Notes under the pieces: model-generated
What the model saw: only the letters and a program-made list of their open reading frames with translations
Databases searched by the model: none
Told to the model about the DNA's origin: nothing
Part shown: one piece after another, positions 1 to 7,610 of the stretch
Numbering within the stretch: the stretch's first letter is position 1
How the letters are laid out: each line of letters opens with the position of its first letter
Made by a program: the position numbers and the translations under genes
DNA from: JAEUIV01 sp033763795
GTDB taxonomy: Bacteria > Planctomycetota > Phycisphaerae > Phycisphaerales > UBA1924
Direction of reading: 5' to 3'
Assembly: GCA_033763795.1 (NCBI GenBank)
Contig: JANRJV010000001.1
Span: 62,001 to 126,000, forward strand
Length of the DNA stretch: 64,000 nt

Positions 1-222
1 CGTGAACTCCGTGAAGCGCGCCACGATCTCCGCCGGGTCCGTCGCCTTCGAGAGCCCGCGCTCCGCGCCGCCCCCGCCGCGCTTGCCCTCGCCCCGCTGC
101 TCGAACGACTCAACGCCGCTCGCGCGTTCCCCTCGCCCGCCGCCCCGCCCACCGTGAGCGAGAGCAACCGGAGCGCACACCGTGATCAGCGATGCCAACA
201 ACACAGCCTTGGAAAGACGCAT
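1..222 (-). CDS. Secreted Gly/Arg-rich protein, C-terminus beyond window
   Basis: The frame reads from an ATG at 222 down to base 1 without a stop, giving 74 residues; the rest lies outside the window. Residues 1-22 form a typical signal peptide (MRLSK, then a hydrophobic core, then VALA before the likely cleavage site). The mature part begins HGGRGGG and is rich in Gly, Arg and Glu, then becomes more ordinary (SKATDPAEIVARFTEF). An AGGAGA ribosome binding site lies about 8 bases upstream of the ATG. No family is recognised. It is the first of a row of minus-strand genes for small exported proteins, but its sequence does not look like the helical family next to it. Confidence 0.65.
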   Translation of the reverse strand, partial: MRLSKAVLLASLITVCAPVALAHGGRGGGRGERASGVESFEQRGEGKRGGGGAERGLSKATDPAEIVARFTEFT

Positions 223-343
223 GAGAAGTCTCCTGTGTGCCGGCGGGGCCCATTCGCACCCGCCCGACCCCCGCTCAACGCGGCACACCGAGACTTCTTG
301 CATTCCACGCACGACCGCACCGCCGATCCCCGCCGGGCAGTCG

Positions 344-811
344 TTATTGGGGCGGACTGGCCGCCACGCTCACCGCGTTCCGCGACTGGCTCCACGTGTT
401 GGAGAGCTGGTTGCTCGCCGTGGAGCCGACCGCCTGGAGCTGGCTGAACGTCGCCTGATCGACGGGCACCCGCGCCGCGGCCTCCAGGATGTTCCGCTGC
501 TTCACCGAAAGAGTCGTGTTCCCGATCTGGAACGCCTTGTCGATTCGCTGCTGCTGGATCGTCGCGTACCGAAAGATCCTGGGCTGCGGCTGGCCCGTTT
601 GCCGCGCCCTCTCGATCGTCCGCACCGCGTTGGCCCGCAGCCGAAGAATCTTCCGGCTGTACGTCTCGACGACGCCGTTGTACGACCGCTGCGCCACTCG
701 GACGACCTGCTCGGGCGTCACGCGCGAACTCGACTGCGCCGCGGCCGGGCCGCTCAGCCCAAGCGCCAGAGCACCCATCACCGCGATCAGCACCACCATC
801 GCCCTGGGCAT
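344..811 (-). CDS. Secreted helical protein, paralogous family member A
   Basis: Encodes 155 residues. The ATG at 811 is chosen because GGAGGAG lies 7 bases upstream and because it starts a clean signal peptide (MPRAMVVLIAV...GPAAAQ); longer in-frame starts would bury it. The mature protein is predicted to be almost wholly alpha-helical, rich in Arg and Gln. It aligns without gaps to the product of the gene at 953-1480 over about 65 residues: both have R-[VL]-x3-QV, then VVET, then ER-A-x2-GQ, then [KR]YA. No known domain is recognised. A TATACT box at 849-854 fits a promoter with a leader of about 35-40 bases. Function unknown; an envelope or periplasmic structural role is only a guess. Confidence 0.75.
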   Translation of the reverse strand: MPRAMVVLIAVMGALALGLSGPAAAQSSSRVTPEQVVRVAQRSYNGVVETYSRKILRLRANAVRTIERARQTGQPQPRIFRYATIQQQRIDKAFQIGNTTLSVKQRNILEAAARVPVDQATFSQLQAVGSTASNQLSNTWSQSRNAVSVAASPPQ

Positions 812-848
812 CACCACGCTCCTCCGAAAACCACCCACCGAGCCCGCC

Positions 849-854
849 AGTATA
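849..854 (-). promoter_or_regulatory. -10 box TATACT
   Basis: On the minus strand TATACT lies 38 bases before the ATG at 811, giving room for a short leader that includes the GGAGGAG ribosome binding site. It fits the TANNNT form seen at many promoters in this window. Confidence 0.45.
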
Positions 855-952
855 GATCGACCACACCCGCGGGCGACGTCATCCGTCTCGGGCCCGGTTC
901 GGAGTTTTCGGGCGTTCACCGCCCCCCGGGCAGCCCCTCGAACGGACCGGCG

Positions 953-1480
953 TCAGTCGTCGGACCCGGCGCCCTCCTCTTCAACCGCGGCCAGCGCCTC
1001 GTCCACCGCCCGGTCCAGCGCCTCCGAGAACTCATCGACCGCATCGTCCAGCCCGTCGACCGCCACGTCCTGCTGGAAGAACAGCTCATTCTGCATGTCC
1101 CGCTCGTAGCCGGGAGCGCGGCGGAGCTGGAACATCCCGTTCCCCACGATGCGGTTCGTCTGCGCCAGCCCGGACCGCGCGATCGACCGCAGCGACTTCT
1201 TCTGGCCGTCGGCGTACTTCTGCAGCTTCGCCCGCGACTGGCCCCGCTCCGCCCGCTCCTCGAGATAGAACGACGCCCGGGTCACCACGCGCTCCATCCG
1301 CTCGCGTGCCGTCTCAACCACCTCCTCAAGATCCTCCGTCAGGTTCTCGAGGACCTGCGAAGCAGGCAGCCGCACCGGCGCGGCCGCGGCGGGGGCGGCG
1401 CTCCAGCCGGCGAACGCGAACGAGAGGACAAACGCCACGAGCCGCAGGCCCGTGCGCACGTTCAGGTTGAGTGTATTCAT
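953..1480 (-). CDS. Secreted helical protein, paralogous family member B
   Basis: Encodes 175 residues starting at the ATG at 1480. A signal peptide occupies about residues 1-34 and ends in an AAPAAAA region. The mature part is highly charged and helical, with a conserved core 'LEERAERGQSRAKLQKYAD' that aligns to the neighbouring family members, and ends in an acidic tail (VEEEGAGSDD). No clear Shine-Dalgarno sequence precedes the ATG. It sits in a row of three same-strand, similar-sized genes whose products align, so tandem duplication is likely. No domain of known function was recognised. Confidence 0.75.
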   Translation of the reverse strand: MNTLNLNVRTGLRLVAFVLSFAFAGWSAAPAAAAPVRLPASQVLENLTEDLEEVVETARERMERVVTRASFYLEERAERGQSRAKLQKYADGQKKSLRSIARSGLAQTNRIVGNGMFQLRRAPGYERDMQNELFFQQDVAVDGLDDAVDEFSEALDRAVDEALAAVEEEGAGSDD

Positions 1481-1541
1481 CGTCGTCCAGGAACAGAACG
1501 TCCAACGCCCGGGCCCCGTGCGGTTCCCGGCAGCGGTGGAC

Positions 1542-2024
1542 TCAGTTTGAGATCACTTCCGTCAGCACACTGGAAAGCTCTTCGAGCGTTTCCTGCTCGG
1601 CCGCGTCCAGGTCGGACAACGCCAGGAACCGCTCGACATCCAACTCTTCAATCAGGTCCGCCGAGCCCGACAGGGCCAGCAGCCGAGTCCGCATCGCGTT
1701 GTATTCACGATCGATCCTTGCCGCCTGCCGCGTGCGCACCGCGCTGGTCGACCGGGCGTAGAACCGCTCGATCGACTGCAGCCGACTCTGGCTCGCTCCC
1801 TGCGCATCAAGCCGGCGGAGCAGCGTCCCCGTGTTGCTCCCGATCCGCTGAAGCCCGAGGACCCCCGCGTCGGCGAACGCATCGATCTGGCGGATCACCC
1901 GGCGCGCGTCACGCGCATCGCGCGCCGAAAGCGCCCGGCTCTGCGCGAACGCAGGCGACACGATCGCGAGCATCATCAGCACAACCGAAAGAGCCACCCC
2001 ACGAGAAGTCTGGATACCGCCCAT
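1542..2024 (-). CDS. Secreted helical protein, paralogous family member C
   Basis: Encodes 160 residues from the ATG at 2024, supported by GCAGGAGG about 8 bases upstream. The signal peptide is MGGIQTSRGVALSVV followed by a hydrophobic stretch ending SPAFAQ. The mature protein is helical and rich in Arg, Asp and Leu, with the family core LLRRLDAQGASQSRLQSIER, and an acidic C-terminus. It is more distant from members A and B than they are from each other. A 12-base perfect palindrome (2076-2087) lies in its upstream region, which it shares with the divergent metal ATPase gene. Function unknown. Confidence 0.75.
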   Translation of the reverse strand: MGGIQTSRGVALSVVLMMLAIVSPAFAQSRALSARDARDARRVIRQIDAFADAGVLGLQRIGSNTGTLLRRLDAQGASQSRLQSIERFYARSTSAVRTRQAARIDREYNAMRTRLLALSGSADLIEELDVERFLALSDLDAAEQETLEELSSVLTEVISN

Positions 2025-2075
2025 CGGTCGATCCTCCTGCTGCAGATGCTTGTACGCGTGCCGTCGGTGCCAGTT

Positions 2076-2087
2076 GCAACATGTTGC
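2076..2087. promoter_or_regulatory. 12-bp perfect palindrome, possible operator
   Basis: GCAACATGTTGC reads the same on both strands. It lies between the secreted-protein gene (start 2024, minus) and the metal ATPase gene (start 2219, plus), and overlaps a possible -35 region (TTGCAA) for the minus-strand gene. It could bind a dimeric regulator. No regulator gene is adjacent, and chance is not excluded. Confidence 0.3.
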
Positions 2088-2205
2088 CACGGAAGAGTTT
2101 ACCACGACTCTCCCCGCGCGTCCCGCTGGTTGTCCACAGAGCCCGCAGCCCGGCGCCGCGCGGGCCGCGCCGCGCCCCGTCCCGAGCCCCGTACCTCAAC
2201 CATCC

Positions 2206-2211
2206 TATTGT
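2206..2211 (+). promoter_or_regulatory. -10 box TATTGT of a likely leaderless promoter
   Basis: TATTGT is followed by 7 bases and then the ATG of the metal ATPase gene at 2219. With transcription normally starting 6-7 bases after a -10 box, the mRNA would begin at the ATG itself. No ribosome binding site is present. Confidence 0.5.
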
Positions 2212-2218
2212 CCATCAG

Positions 2219-4345
2219 ATGTCCCGCATCGAGACCGCTCCGGGCGAATCCCTCGCCGCCACGTCACTCTCAGGCGGAGCCCCCGCCTCAGTCGCGGCGG
2301 AGCCCCGCGAGCAGCCTCACCCCCCCGCCTCTTCCGGACCGGCGGCCGCCCCCGAGCCGGAGGAAGGCTGGCTCTGGCGTCCGCGGACGCAGCTCCGCGT
2401 CGCATGCACCGCCGGCGCCCTGCTCATCGTCGGTTCCGTCCTGGTGTTCGGTCTCGGTCAGGCTTGGGCGATGTCCCTGATCTGGATCAGCCTGGGCCTG
2501 GGCATGATCTACGGCGTGCGGGCGGCGCTCGAAGCCCTCGCCGCGCGCACGATCGATATCGATGTGCTCATGGTCGTCGGCGCGGTCCTCGCCGCCGCGA
2601 TCGGCCACGCCGCCGAGGGTGCCCTCCTGCTCTTCCTGTTCACGCTCGCCGGGGCGCTCGAGGCCCTCGCCATGAGCCGCACCAAGCGCGAGATCGAGGC
2701 CCTGCACAAGCTCATGCCCGTGGAGGCGATCGCGCTCATCGACGGAGACTGGCGCGCCGTCGATCCGCTGATCCTCGCGCCGGGCATGCGCATCCGGATC
2801 CGTCCGGGCGAGCGCGTCCCCGCCGACGCGACCATCGCCGAGGGCAGCTCGTCCGTCGACCAGTCGACGCTCACCGGCGAGAGCCTGCCCCGCCCCGTAG
2901 GGCCCGACGATCAGATCTTCTCGGGCACCGTGAACCTCGAGAACGCTCTCGACGCCGTCGTGCTGCGCCCCGTCGCCGAATCGAGCCTCCAGAAGATCCT
3001 CAACCTCGTGATGCAGGCCCGCGAGCAGCGCGAGCCACTCCAGCGGCTGATCGACCGTTTCGGCGAGCCGTACACGTGGAGCGTCCTGGCGGCCAGCCTC
3101 GCCGTCATGCTGATCTGGTGGCTCGTGCTGGGCGAGCCCGCCGCCCGCGCGGGATACGTCGCCATCACATTCCTGATCGTCCTCTCCCCCTGCGCCATCA
3201 TCATCGCGACCCCGACCGCCACGCTCACCGCCATCGGCCGCGGCGCCCGCTCGGGCGTCCTGTTCAAGGGCGGCACCGCCATCGAGCGCCTCTCGCGCAC
3301 CAGCGCCATCTGCTTCGACAAGACCGGCACGCTCACCTTCGGCCGCCCCAGCCTCGTCCAGGTCCGCCCCATCGGCTGGTCGGACGAGCGCAAGCTCCTG
3401 GGCGTCGCCGCCGCGCTCGAAGCAGACTCGACCCATCCCATCGCCGCCGCCGTCCTCGAAGGCGCCGCACGCCGCGGCGCCGCGCCCGCCGACGTCTCGT
3501 CCGTCACCCACGCCGCGGGACGGGGCGTCCGCGGCATCAGCGAGGGCGACGAAGTCGCCGTGGGCTCCTACGACTTCGTCGAGCCCGTCATCCCCGTCTG
3601 CCTCCGGGCACGCACGCTCGAGATGCTCCAGCGCGTCCAGGCCCTGGGCCAGATGGCCTCCGTCGTCGCCGCCGGCGGGGACCACGGCGCCGCCGCCGTC
3701 CTCGTCATCTCAGACGATCTGCGCCCCGGCGCCGCACGCACCGTGCGCGAGCTCCACCAGCTGGGCATCGCCCCCGTCCGCATGCTCACAGGGGACAACA
3801 GCATCACCGCCGCCCGCATCGCCCAGCGCCTGGGCATCGACGAGTGGCACGCCGATCTGCTCCCCGAAGACAAGGTCCGCCTCGTCCGCGAGATCCGCGC
3901 CCAGGCGACCGCCGCAGGTCGGCCCGGCGCTGTCGCGTTCGTGGGCGACGGCGTCAACGACGCCCCCGCCCTCGCCGCCGCCGACGTCTCGATCGCCATC
4001 GGCTCCATCGGCTCCGACGCCGCGCTCGAATCCGCCGACATCGTTCTGCTCAACGATGACCTCTCCACCGTGCCCTGGGCCATCCGACTCGCCCGACGCG
4101 CCCGCGCCATCCTCAAGGTCAACATCGCCGCCGCCATGAGCGTCATCGTGCTCATGAGCGCCGCCACGCTCGTCGGTTCCCGCACGGGGCTCGAGATCCC
4201 CATGGCCCTGGGCGTCGTCGCGCACGAAGGAGGAACACTCTTCGTCGTCGCCAACGCGCTGCGCCTGCTCTGGATGCGCGGCCCCGCCAAGGACCCCTCG
4301 GGCGAGCCCGCCCCGCCGGGTCATCCCGCCCCGGCGAGCGCGTGA
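2219..4345 (+). CDS. P1B-4-type heavy-metal-translocating ATPase
   Basis: A 708-residue ATP-driven cation exporter of the inner membrane. It has the actuator TGES (219-222), the phosphorylation site DKTGTLT (367-373), the P1B hallmark HP (406-407) and GDGVNDAP (576-583). The metal-site motifs are SPC (323-325) in the membrane helix before the P domain and HEGGT (669-673) in the last helix pair. SPC together with HEGGT is the signature of the P1B-4 class (CoaT, CtpD, PfeT), whose substrates are Co, Fe, Ni or Zn, rather than the CPC of copper or Zn/Cd pumps. No N-terminal CxxC metal-binding domain is present; the first 55 residues are Pro/Ala-rich. The start at 2219 fits a leaderless transcript (TATTGT box). 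No metal sensor gene is adjacent, so the substrate cannot be narrowed from context. Confidence 0.92.
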   Translation: MSRIETAPGESLAATSLSGGAPASVAAEPREQPHPPASSGPAAAPEPEEGWLWRPRTQLRVACTAGALLIVGSVLVFGLGQAWAMSLIWISLGLGMIYGVRAALEALAARTIDIDVLMVVGAVLAAAIGHAAEGALLLFLFTLAGALEALAMSRTKREIEALHKLMPVEAIALIDGDWRAVDPLILAPGMRIRIRPGERVPADATIAEGSSSVDQSTLTGESLPRPVGPDDQIFSGTVNLENALDAVVLRPVAESSLQKILNLVMQAREQREPLQRLIDRFGEPYTWSVLAASLAVMLIWWLVLGEPAARAGYVAITFLIVLSPCAIIIATPTATLTAIGRGARSGVLFKGGTAIERLSRTSAICFDKTGTLTFGRPSLVQVRPIGWSDERKLLGVAAALEADSTHPIAAAVLEGAARRGAAPADVSSVTHAAGRGVRGISEGDEVAVGSYDFVEPVIPVCLRARTLEMLQRVQALGQMASVVAAGGDHGAAAVLVISDDLRPGAARTVRELHQLGIAPVRMLTGDNSITAARIAQRLGIDEWHADLLPEDKVRLVREIRAQATAAGRPGAVAFVGDGVNDAPALAAADVSIAIGSIGSDAALESADIVLLNDDLSTVPWAIRLARRARAILKVNIAAAMSVIVLMSAATLVGSRTGLEIPMALGVVAHEGGTLFVVANALRLLWMRGPAKDPSGEPAPPGHPAPASA

Positions 4346-4366
4346 CCCCGCGCCCCCCGCCGACGC

Positions 4367-5977
4367 TTACAGCCTGAATCGCGCGATCATCCGGCTCAGC
4401 TCCTCCGCCTTGTTCGACAGCATCCGCGTGGCGCTCGTCGTCTCCGCGGCCCCCTGCGAAGCGCTCCCCGACCTGGCCTGGATGCTCTCGATCTTCGCCA
4501 CGATCGACTGGCTCAGGCTCAGCTGCCGCTCCGCCGATCCCGCGATCAGCTCGATCATCGATCCCACGCGCCGCGAGCTCTCGACGATCTGGCCCAGACT
4601 GACGCCCGCCTGCGTCGCCAGCTCGACCCCCTGCTTCACCTGCCCAGTGCCCGCCTCGATGCGCGAGACCGCCTGGCCCGTCTCCTGCTGGATCGCACGG
4701 ATGGATTGAGCGATCTCCTCCGTCGCCTTGGTCGTCCGGTCGGCCAGCTTCCGCACCTCGTCGGCAACCACCGCGAACCCGCGACCGTGCTCGCCCGCAC
4801 GCGCCGCCTCGATCGCCGCGTTCAGCGCCAGCAGGTTCGTCTGGTCCGCGATGTCGTTGATGACACTGATGATCTCGCCGATCTGCTCGCCGCGCTTGCC
4901 AAGCTCGGACACGCTCTGCGCCCCTGCCTGGACGGCGTGCTCGATCTGACGCATCCCGTCGATCGTCTGCTGCACCACGCTCCCGCCCGTCTCCGCCAGC
5001 GCGCCGGATTCGCCGGCCGACCGCGCCGCCTCCGACGACTGACCGGCGACCTGGGACGTCGCGGTCGACATCTCCGCCGCCGCCCGCGCGATCTCCCCGA
5101 TCTCCCGCGTCTGGCCCGCGATCCCCGCCGACATGCCCTCGCTCGTCGACGCGATCTCCGTCGCCGCCGACGCCACGTGGTCCGCGGCCTGGGAGATCTG
5201 CCGCACCATCGCGCTCATGTTGTCCGCCGCCTGGTCGACCGCCCGCCCGATCTGCGAAAGGTCGTCGGTCCCCTTGGGCTTGAGCCTGACGGTCAGGTCG
5301 CCGTTCGACAGGCTCTCCATCGCGCTCCCGATTCTCGACAGCGGCTTCGAGATCGACCGCGAGATCAGATACGCCCCAACTCCCGAGATCGCCACGCCGC
5401 CCAGGAAAAAGCCGAAGATGCTCGACACCGCCGAGGCGAGCGACGCAGTCGCTTCATCCTGGCGATCCTTCTGATACGCGACGATCCTGTCGCTCAGCGC
5501 CGCCGTCTTCGTCTCCAGATCGCTGTAGACCGCTTCGAATTCGCCCAGCTTGCCCCTGGCCAGCGCGCCATCCTCCAGCGCGAGCGCGCTCATCGTCTCG
5601 GCCGAGAGGATGTACTGATCGATGTCGTGCGTCACTTCCCCGATCATCGCCCGCACTTCCGTCGGCAGGGGCAGAGCCGCGTTCGCGCGGACGCACGTCC
5701 GGAACCACTCGGCGTGCTCCGCCAGCTCCTGGCGCGCACGCGTCCGCTCCTCCTCCGTCTCCGCGACGAACGCGAACACAACGTCGCCCCGCAGCGCGTC
5801 GTGCATCATGTCGCCCTCGAGGTGATTCTGCAGCGCCTGCCCCGCCAGCATCACTTCCTTCAGCCGCTCGTGCAGGCCGTGCAGGCTTGAGTACGCGGTG
5901 GTCGCCACGAGCACCCCGGCCAGCAGACCGACACCCGCGAGCGCCGCCAGCTTGGCGCCGATGTTCAACGATGCCAT
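4367..5977 (-). CDS. Methyl-accepting chemotaxis protein
   Basis: A 536-residue transmembrane receptor that would signal to a CheA-CheW array. TM1 is at about 9-30, a sensor region of about 150 residues follows (four-helix-bundle type, like MCP_4HB; inference), TM2 at about 184-206, a HAMP domain at about 207-260 and a long coiled-coil signalling domain after it. The conserved hairpin tip reads EAARAGEHGRGFAVVADEVR at about 390-409. No C-terminal pentapeptide for CheR is visible. GGGAGT lies 7 bases before the ATG. It starts 21 bases after the stop of the porin gene on the same strand, so the two may be co-transcribed and the receptor may sense something linked to porin substrates. No che genes lie in the window. 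Confidence 0.93.
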   Translation of the reverse strand: MASLNIGAKLAALAGVGLLAGVLVATTAYSSLHGLHERLKEVMLAGQALQNHLEGDMMHDALRGDVVFAFVAETEEERTRARQELAEHAEWFRTCVRANAALPLPTEVRAMIGEVTHDIDQYILSAETMSALALEDGALARGKLGEFEAVYSDLETKTAALSDRIVAYQKDRQDEATASLASAVSSIFGFFLGGVAISGVGAYLISRSISKPLSRIGSAMESLSNGDLTVRLKPKGTDDLSQIGRAVDQAADNMSAMVRQISQAADHVASAATEIASTSEGMSAGIAGQTREIGEIARAAAEMSTATSQVAGQSSEAARSAGESGALAETGGSVVQQTIDGMRQIEHAVQAGAQSVSELGKRGEQIGEIISVINDIADQTNLLALNAAIEAARAGEHGRGFAVVADEVRKLADRTTKATEEIAQSIRAIQQETGQAVSRIEAGTGQVKQGVELATQAGVSLGQIVESSRRVGSMIELIAGSAERQLSLSQSIVAKIESIQARSGSASQGAAETTSATRMLSNKAEELSRMIARFRL

Positions 5978-5998
5978 GAGTTGACTCCCGAATTCGTC

Positions 5999-7402
5999 TT
6001 AGAAGACGACCTCCACCCGGAGAATTCCCACCAGAGCGTCGTCAATGTCCTGGTTCCCCGAAGGATCGATCACGTACTGCAGGTCGGGCTTCACGCTCAA
6101 CCATGGAGTGACCTGCACCTTGTAGAACCACTCGATCACCCACTCGTCCCCATCGAACCCCGCCCCGTCCGCGTCGCTCATGTCGAGCCACGACGCGAAC
6201 ACGCCCGTCGTGTCCGACTCCCGCCCGCTGAACGTGCCCGTCAGCTGCACGCCGCCGGCCAGGTAGTTGCCCGCGACGGTCACTTCCTCGTCGGCCCAGC
6301 AGTAGCGCACGACCGCAGCCAGACCCTGCTTGTCGTCGGGGTCGTCGGCCACGCGCTTCCACACCAGAGCCTCCGCCAGCGCGTAGAACTGCGCCGCCCC
6401 GTCCTGCGTGCCCCCGTCGTACGCCGCGATCTCGTTCGTGTGCCCCAGGCCGCCCAGCGCCAGCCGCGCGTTCCGCAGGAAGCCCAGCTCCTCCGCCGTG
6501 ACTCCCATCTCGCCGATGAACGACCACGAGCTGCTCTTGGAGTCGGAGAAGAACGTCGCCGGTCCGCGGCCGCCGGTCGCGAAGCCGTCGAGCGTCGCCC
6601 CGTCGTACCAGCCGAACCCCGCGTACAGCCAGTGGGCCGGGTACACGAAGACGTTCAGCGACGTCGCCGGCTCCGGATACGTGGGAAAGCCCTGGAACGT
6701 CGAGGGGAACGCCGCACCGGAGTTCACGAAGTCCGCCCCGTGATTCAAGAAAGCGAACTCCGAGTTCGCCTCGACCTTGCCGAACTTGATCCGCAGCACA
6801 TCGTCGAACAGACGCTGCTCGTACCACAGCTCCGCGATCTGGTCCTCGGCCTCGGCCGTCTCGATGTTCGACACGAGCGTGAAGTCGCCCACGTCCCGCG
6901 ACAGGCTCTCGCCGCTCGTCGAGTAGAAGTCCAGGAAGAACGTGCCGCCCTTCAGGCCCACCAGCTTCTCGAAGTCCAGCTTGAGGTTCACGTCCAGCAG
7001 GTGCCGGTACGACGAGTCGCGATCGACGCCGCCGGAGAACACCGCCGACCAGTCCATCGTGTACGAGCCGTTGAAGAACACACCGACCCGCTCCAGCGAA
7101 TCCCGCGCGCCGCCCCAGTTGCCCGTCAGACGCGACCACTCGTGCAAGGGCTTGCCGCCGAACCACTCGGGCGCGGCCTCGGGCTCCGCCTCAGCCGGAG
7201 CCTCCGCCGCCGCGAGCTCGTCCTTGGGCCGCCGACGCGGACCCTCCTCGTGACCCGGCAGATCCACCGGCACATTCACAAGCTCGTCCGGCAGCGCCTC
7301 CGGAGCCGGCTCGCCCATGGAATCCTGACCGCGCGCCACGCCGCTCAGCCCCAGAAGCCGGGCAACGGTGACAACCAGACAACCTGATCGCATCTGATGC
7401 AT
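5999..7402 (-). CDS. Carbohydrate-selective porin, OprB family
   Basis: A 467-residue outer-membrane beta-barrel. Residues 1-25 (MHQMRSGCLVV...GVARGQ) form a signal peptide. A Pro/Glu/Ala-rich linker follows, then the OprB pattern LTGNWGGARDSLERVGVFF, WYEQ plus KFGKVEAN, many alternating aromatic strands, and a terminal Phe (RVEVVF) as expected for BAM recognition. The family lets sugars or other small solutes cross the outer membrane. The ATG at 7402 is preferred because it begins the signal peptide; AGGGGA is about 8 bases upstream. The gene is divergent from nuoG across a 208-base gap and is followed at 21 bases by the chemoreceptor gene. Confidence 0.9.
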   Translation of the reverse strand: MHQMRSGCLVVTVARLLGLSGVARGQDSMGEPAPEALPDELVNVPVDLPGHEEGPRRRPKDELAAAEAPAEAEPEAAPEWFGGKPLHEWSRLTGNWGGARDSLERVGVFFNGSYTMDWSAVFSGGVDRDSSYRHLLDVNLKLDFEKLVGLKGGTFFLDFYSTSGESLSRDVGDFTLVSNIETAEAEDQIAELWYEQRLFDDVLRIKFGKVEANSEFAFLNHGADFVNSGAAFPSTFQGFPTYPEPATSLNVFVYPAHWLYAGFGWYDGATLDGFATGGRGPATFFSDSKSSSWSFIGEMGVTAEELGFLRNARLALGGLGHTNEIAAYDGGTQDGAAQFYALAEALVWKRVADDPDDKQGLAAVVRYCWADEEVTVAGNYLAGGVQLTGTFSGRESDTTGVFASWLDMSDADGAGFDGDEWVIEWFYKVQVTPWLSVKPDLQYVIDPSGNQDIDDALVGILRVEVVF

Positions 7403-7610
7403 GAATGGTCCCCTGCACGTGGATCCAAAGGCCCCAGGCCAGAACGAAATCGGCTCGCCCGGACCCCGAATCCATGCCCTGCTGAGGGAGATCCCCGAGA
7501 TTCGCTCAATCGGCAGCTTGACCGAGCCTGACAAGGGACAAAATCCCTTACTCCGGTGGCGGGTCGACCTCGTGCTACGATCCCCGAAATTCCGCCTTTT
7601 CGAGGACGCA

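Noticed and set aside
2130..2138. DnaA-box-like TTGTCCACA as an origin sign
   Set aside because: It is a single imperfect box without a cluster and 60 kb away from the composition switch.
2050..4059. A long Arg/Pro/His-rich open frame inside the metal ATPase gene
   Set aside because: In DNA this rich in G and C stop codons are rare in every frame. The composition is an out-of-frame shadow of a well-conserved ATPase. The same applies to the long frames opposite most other genes.
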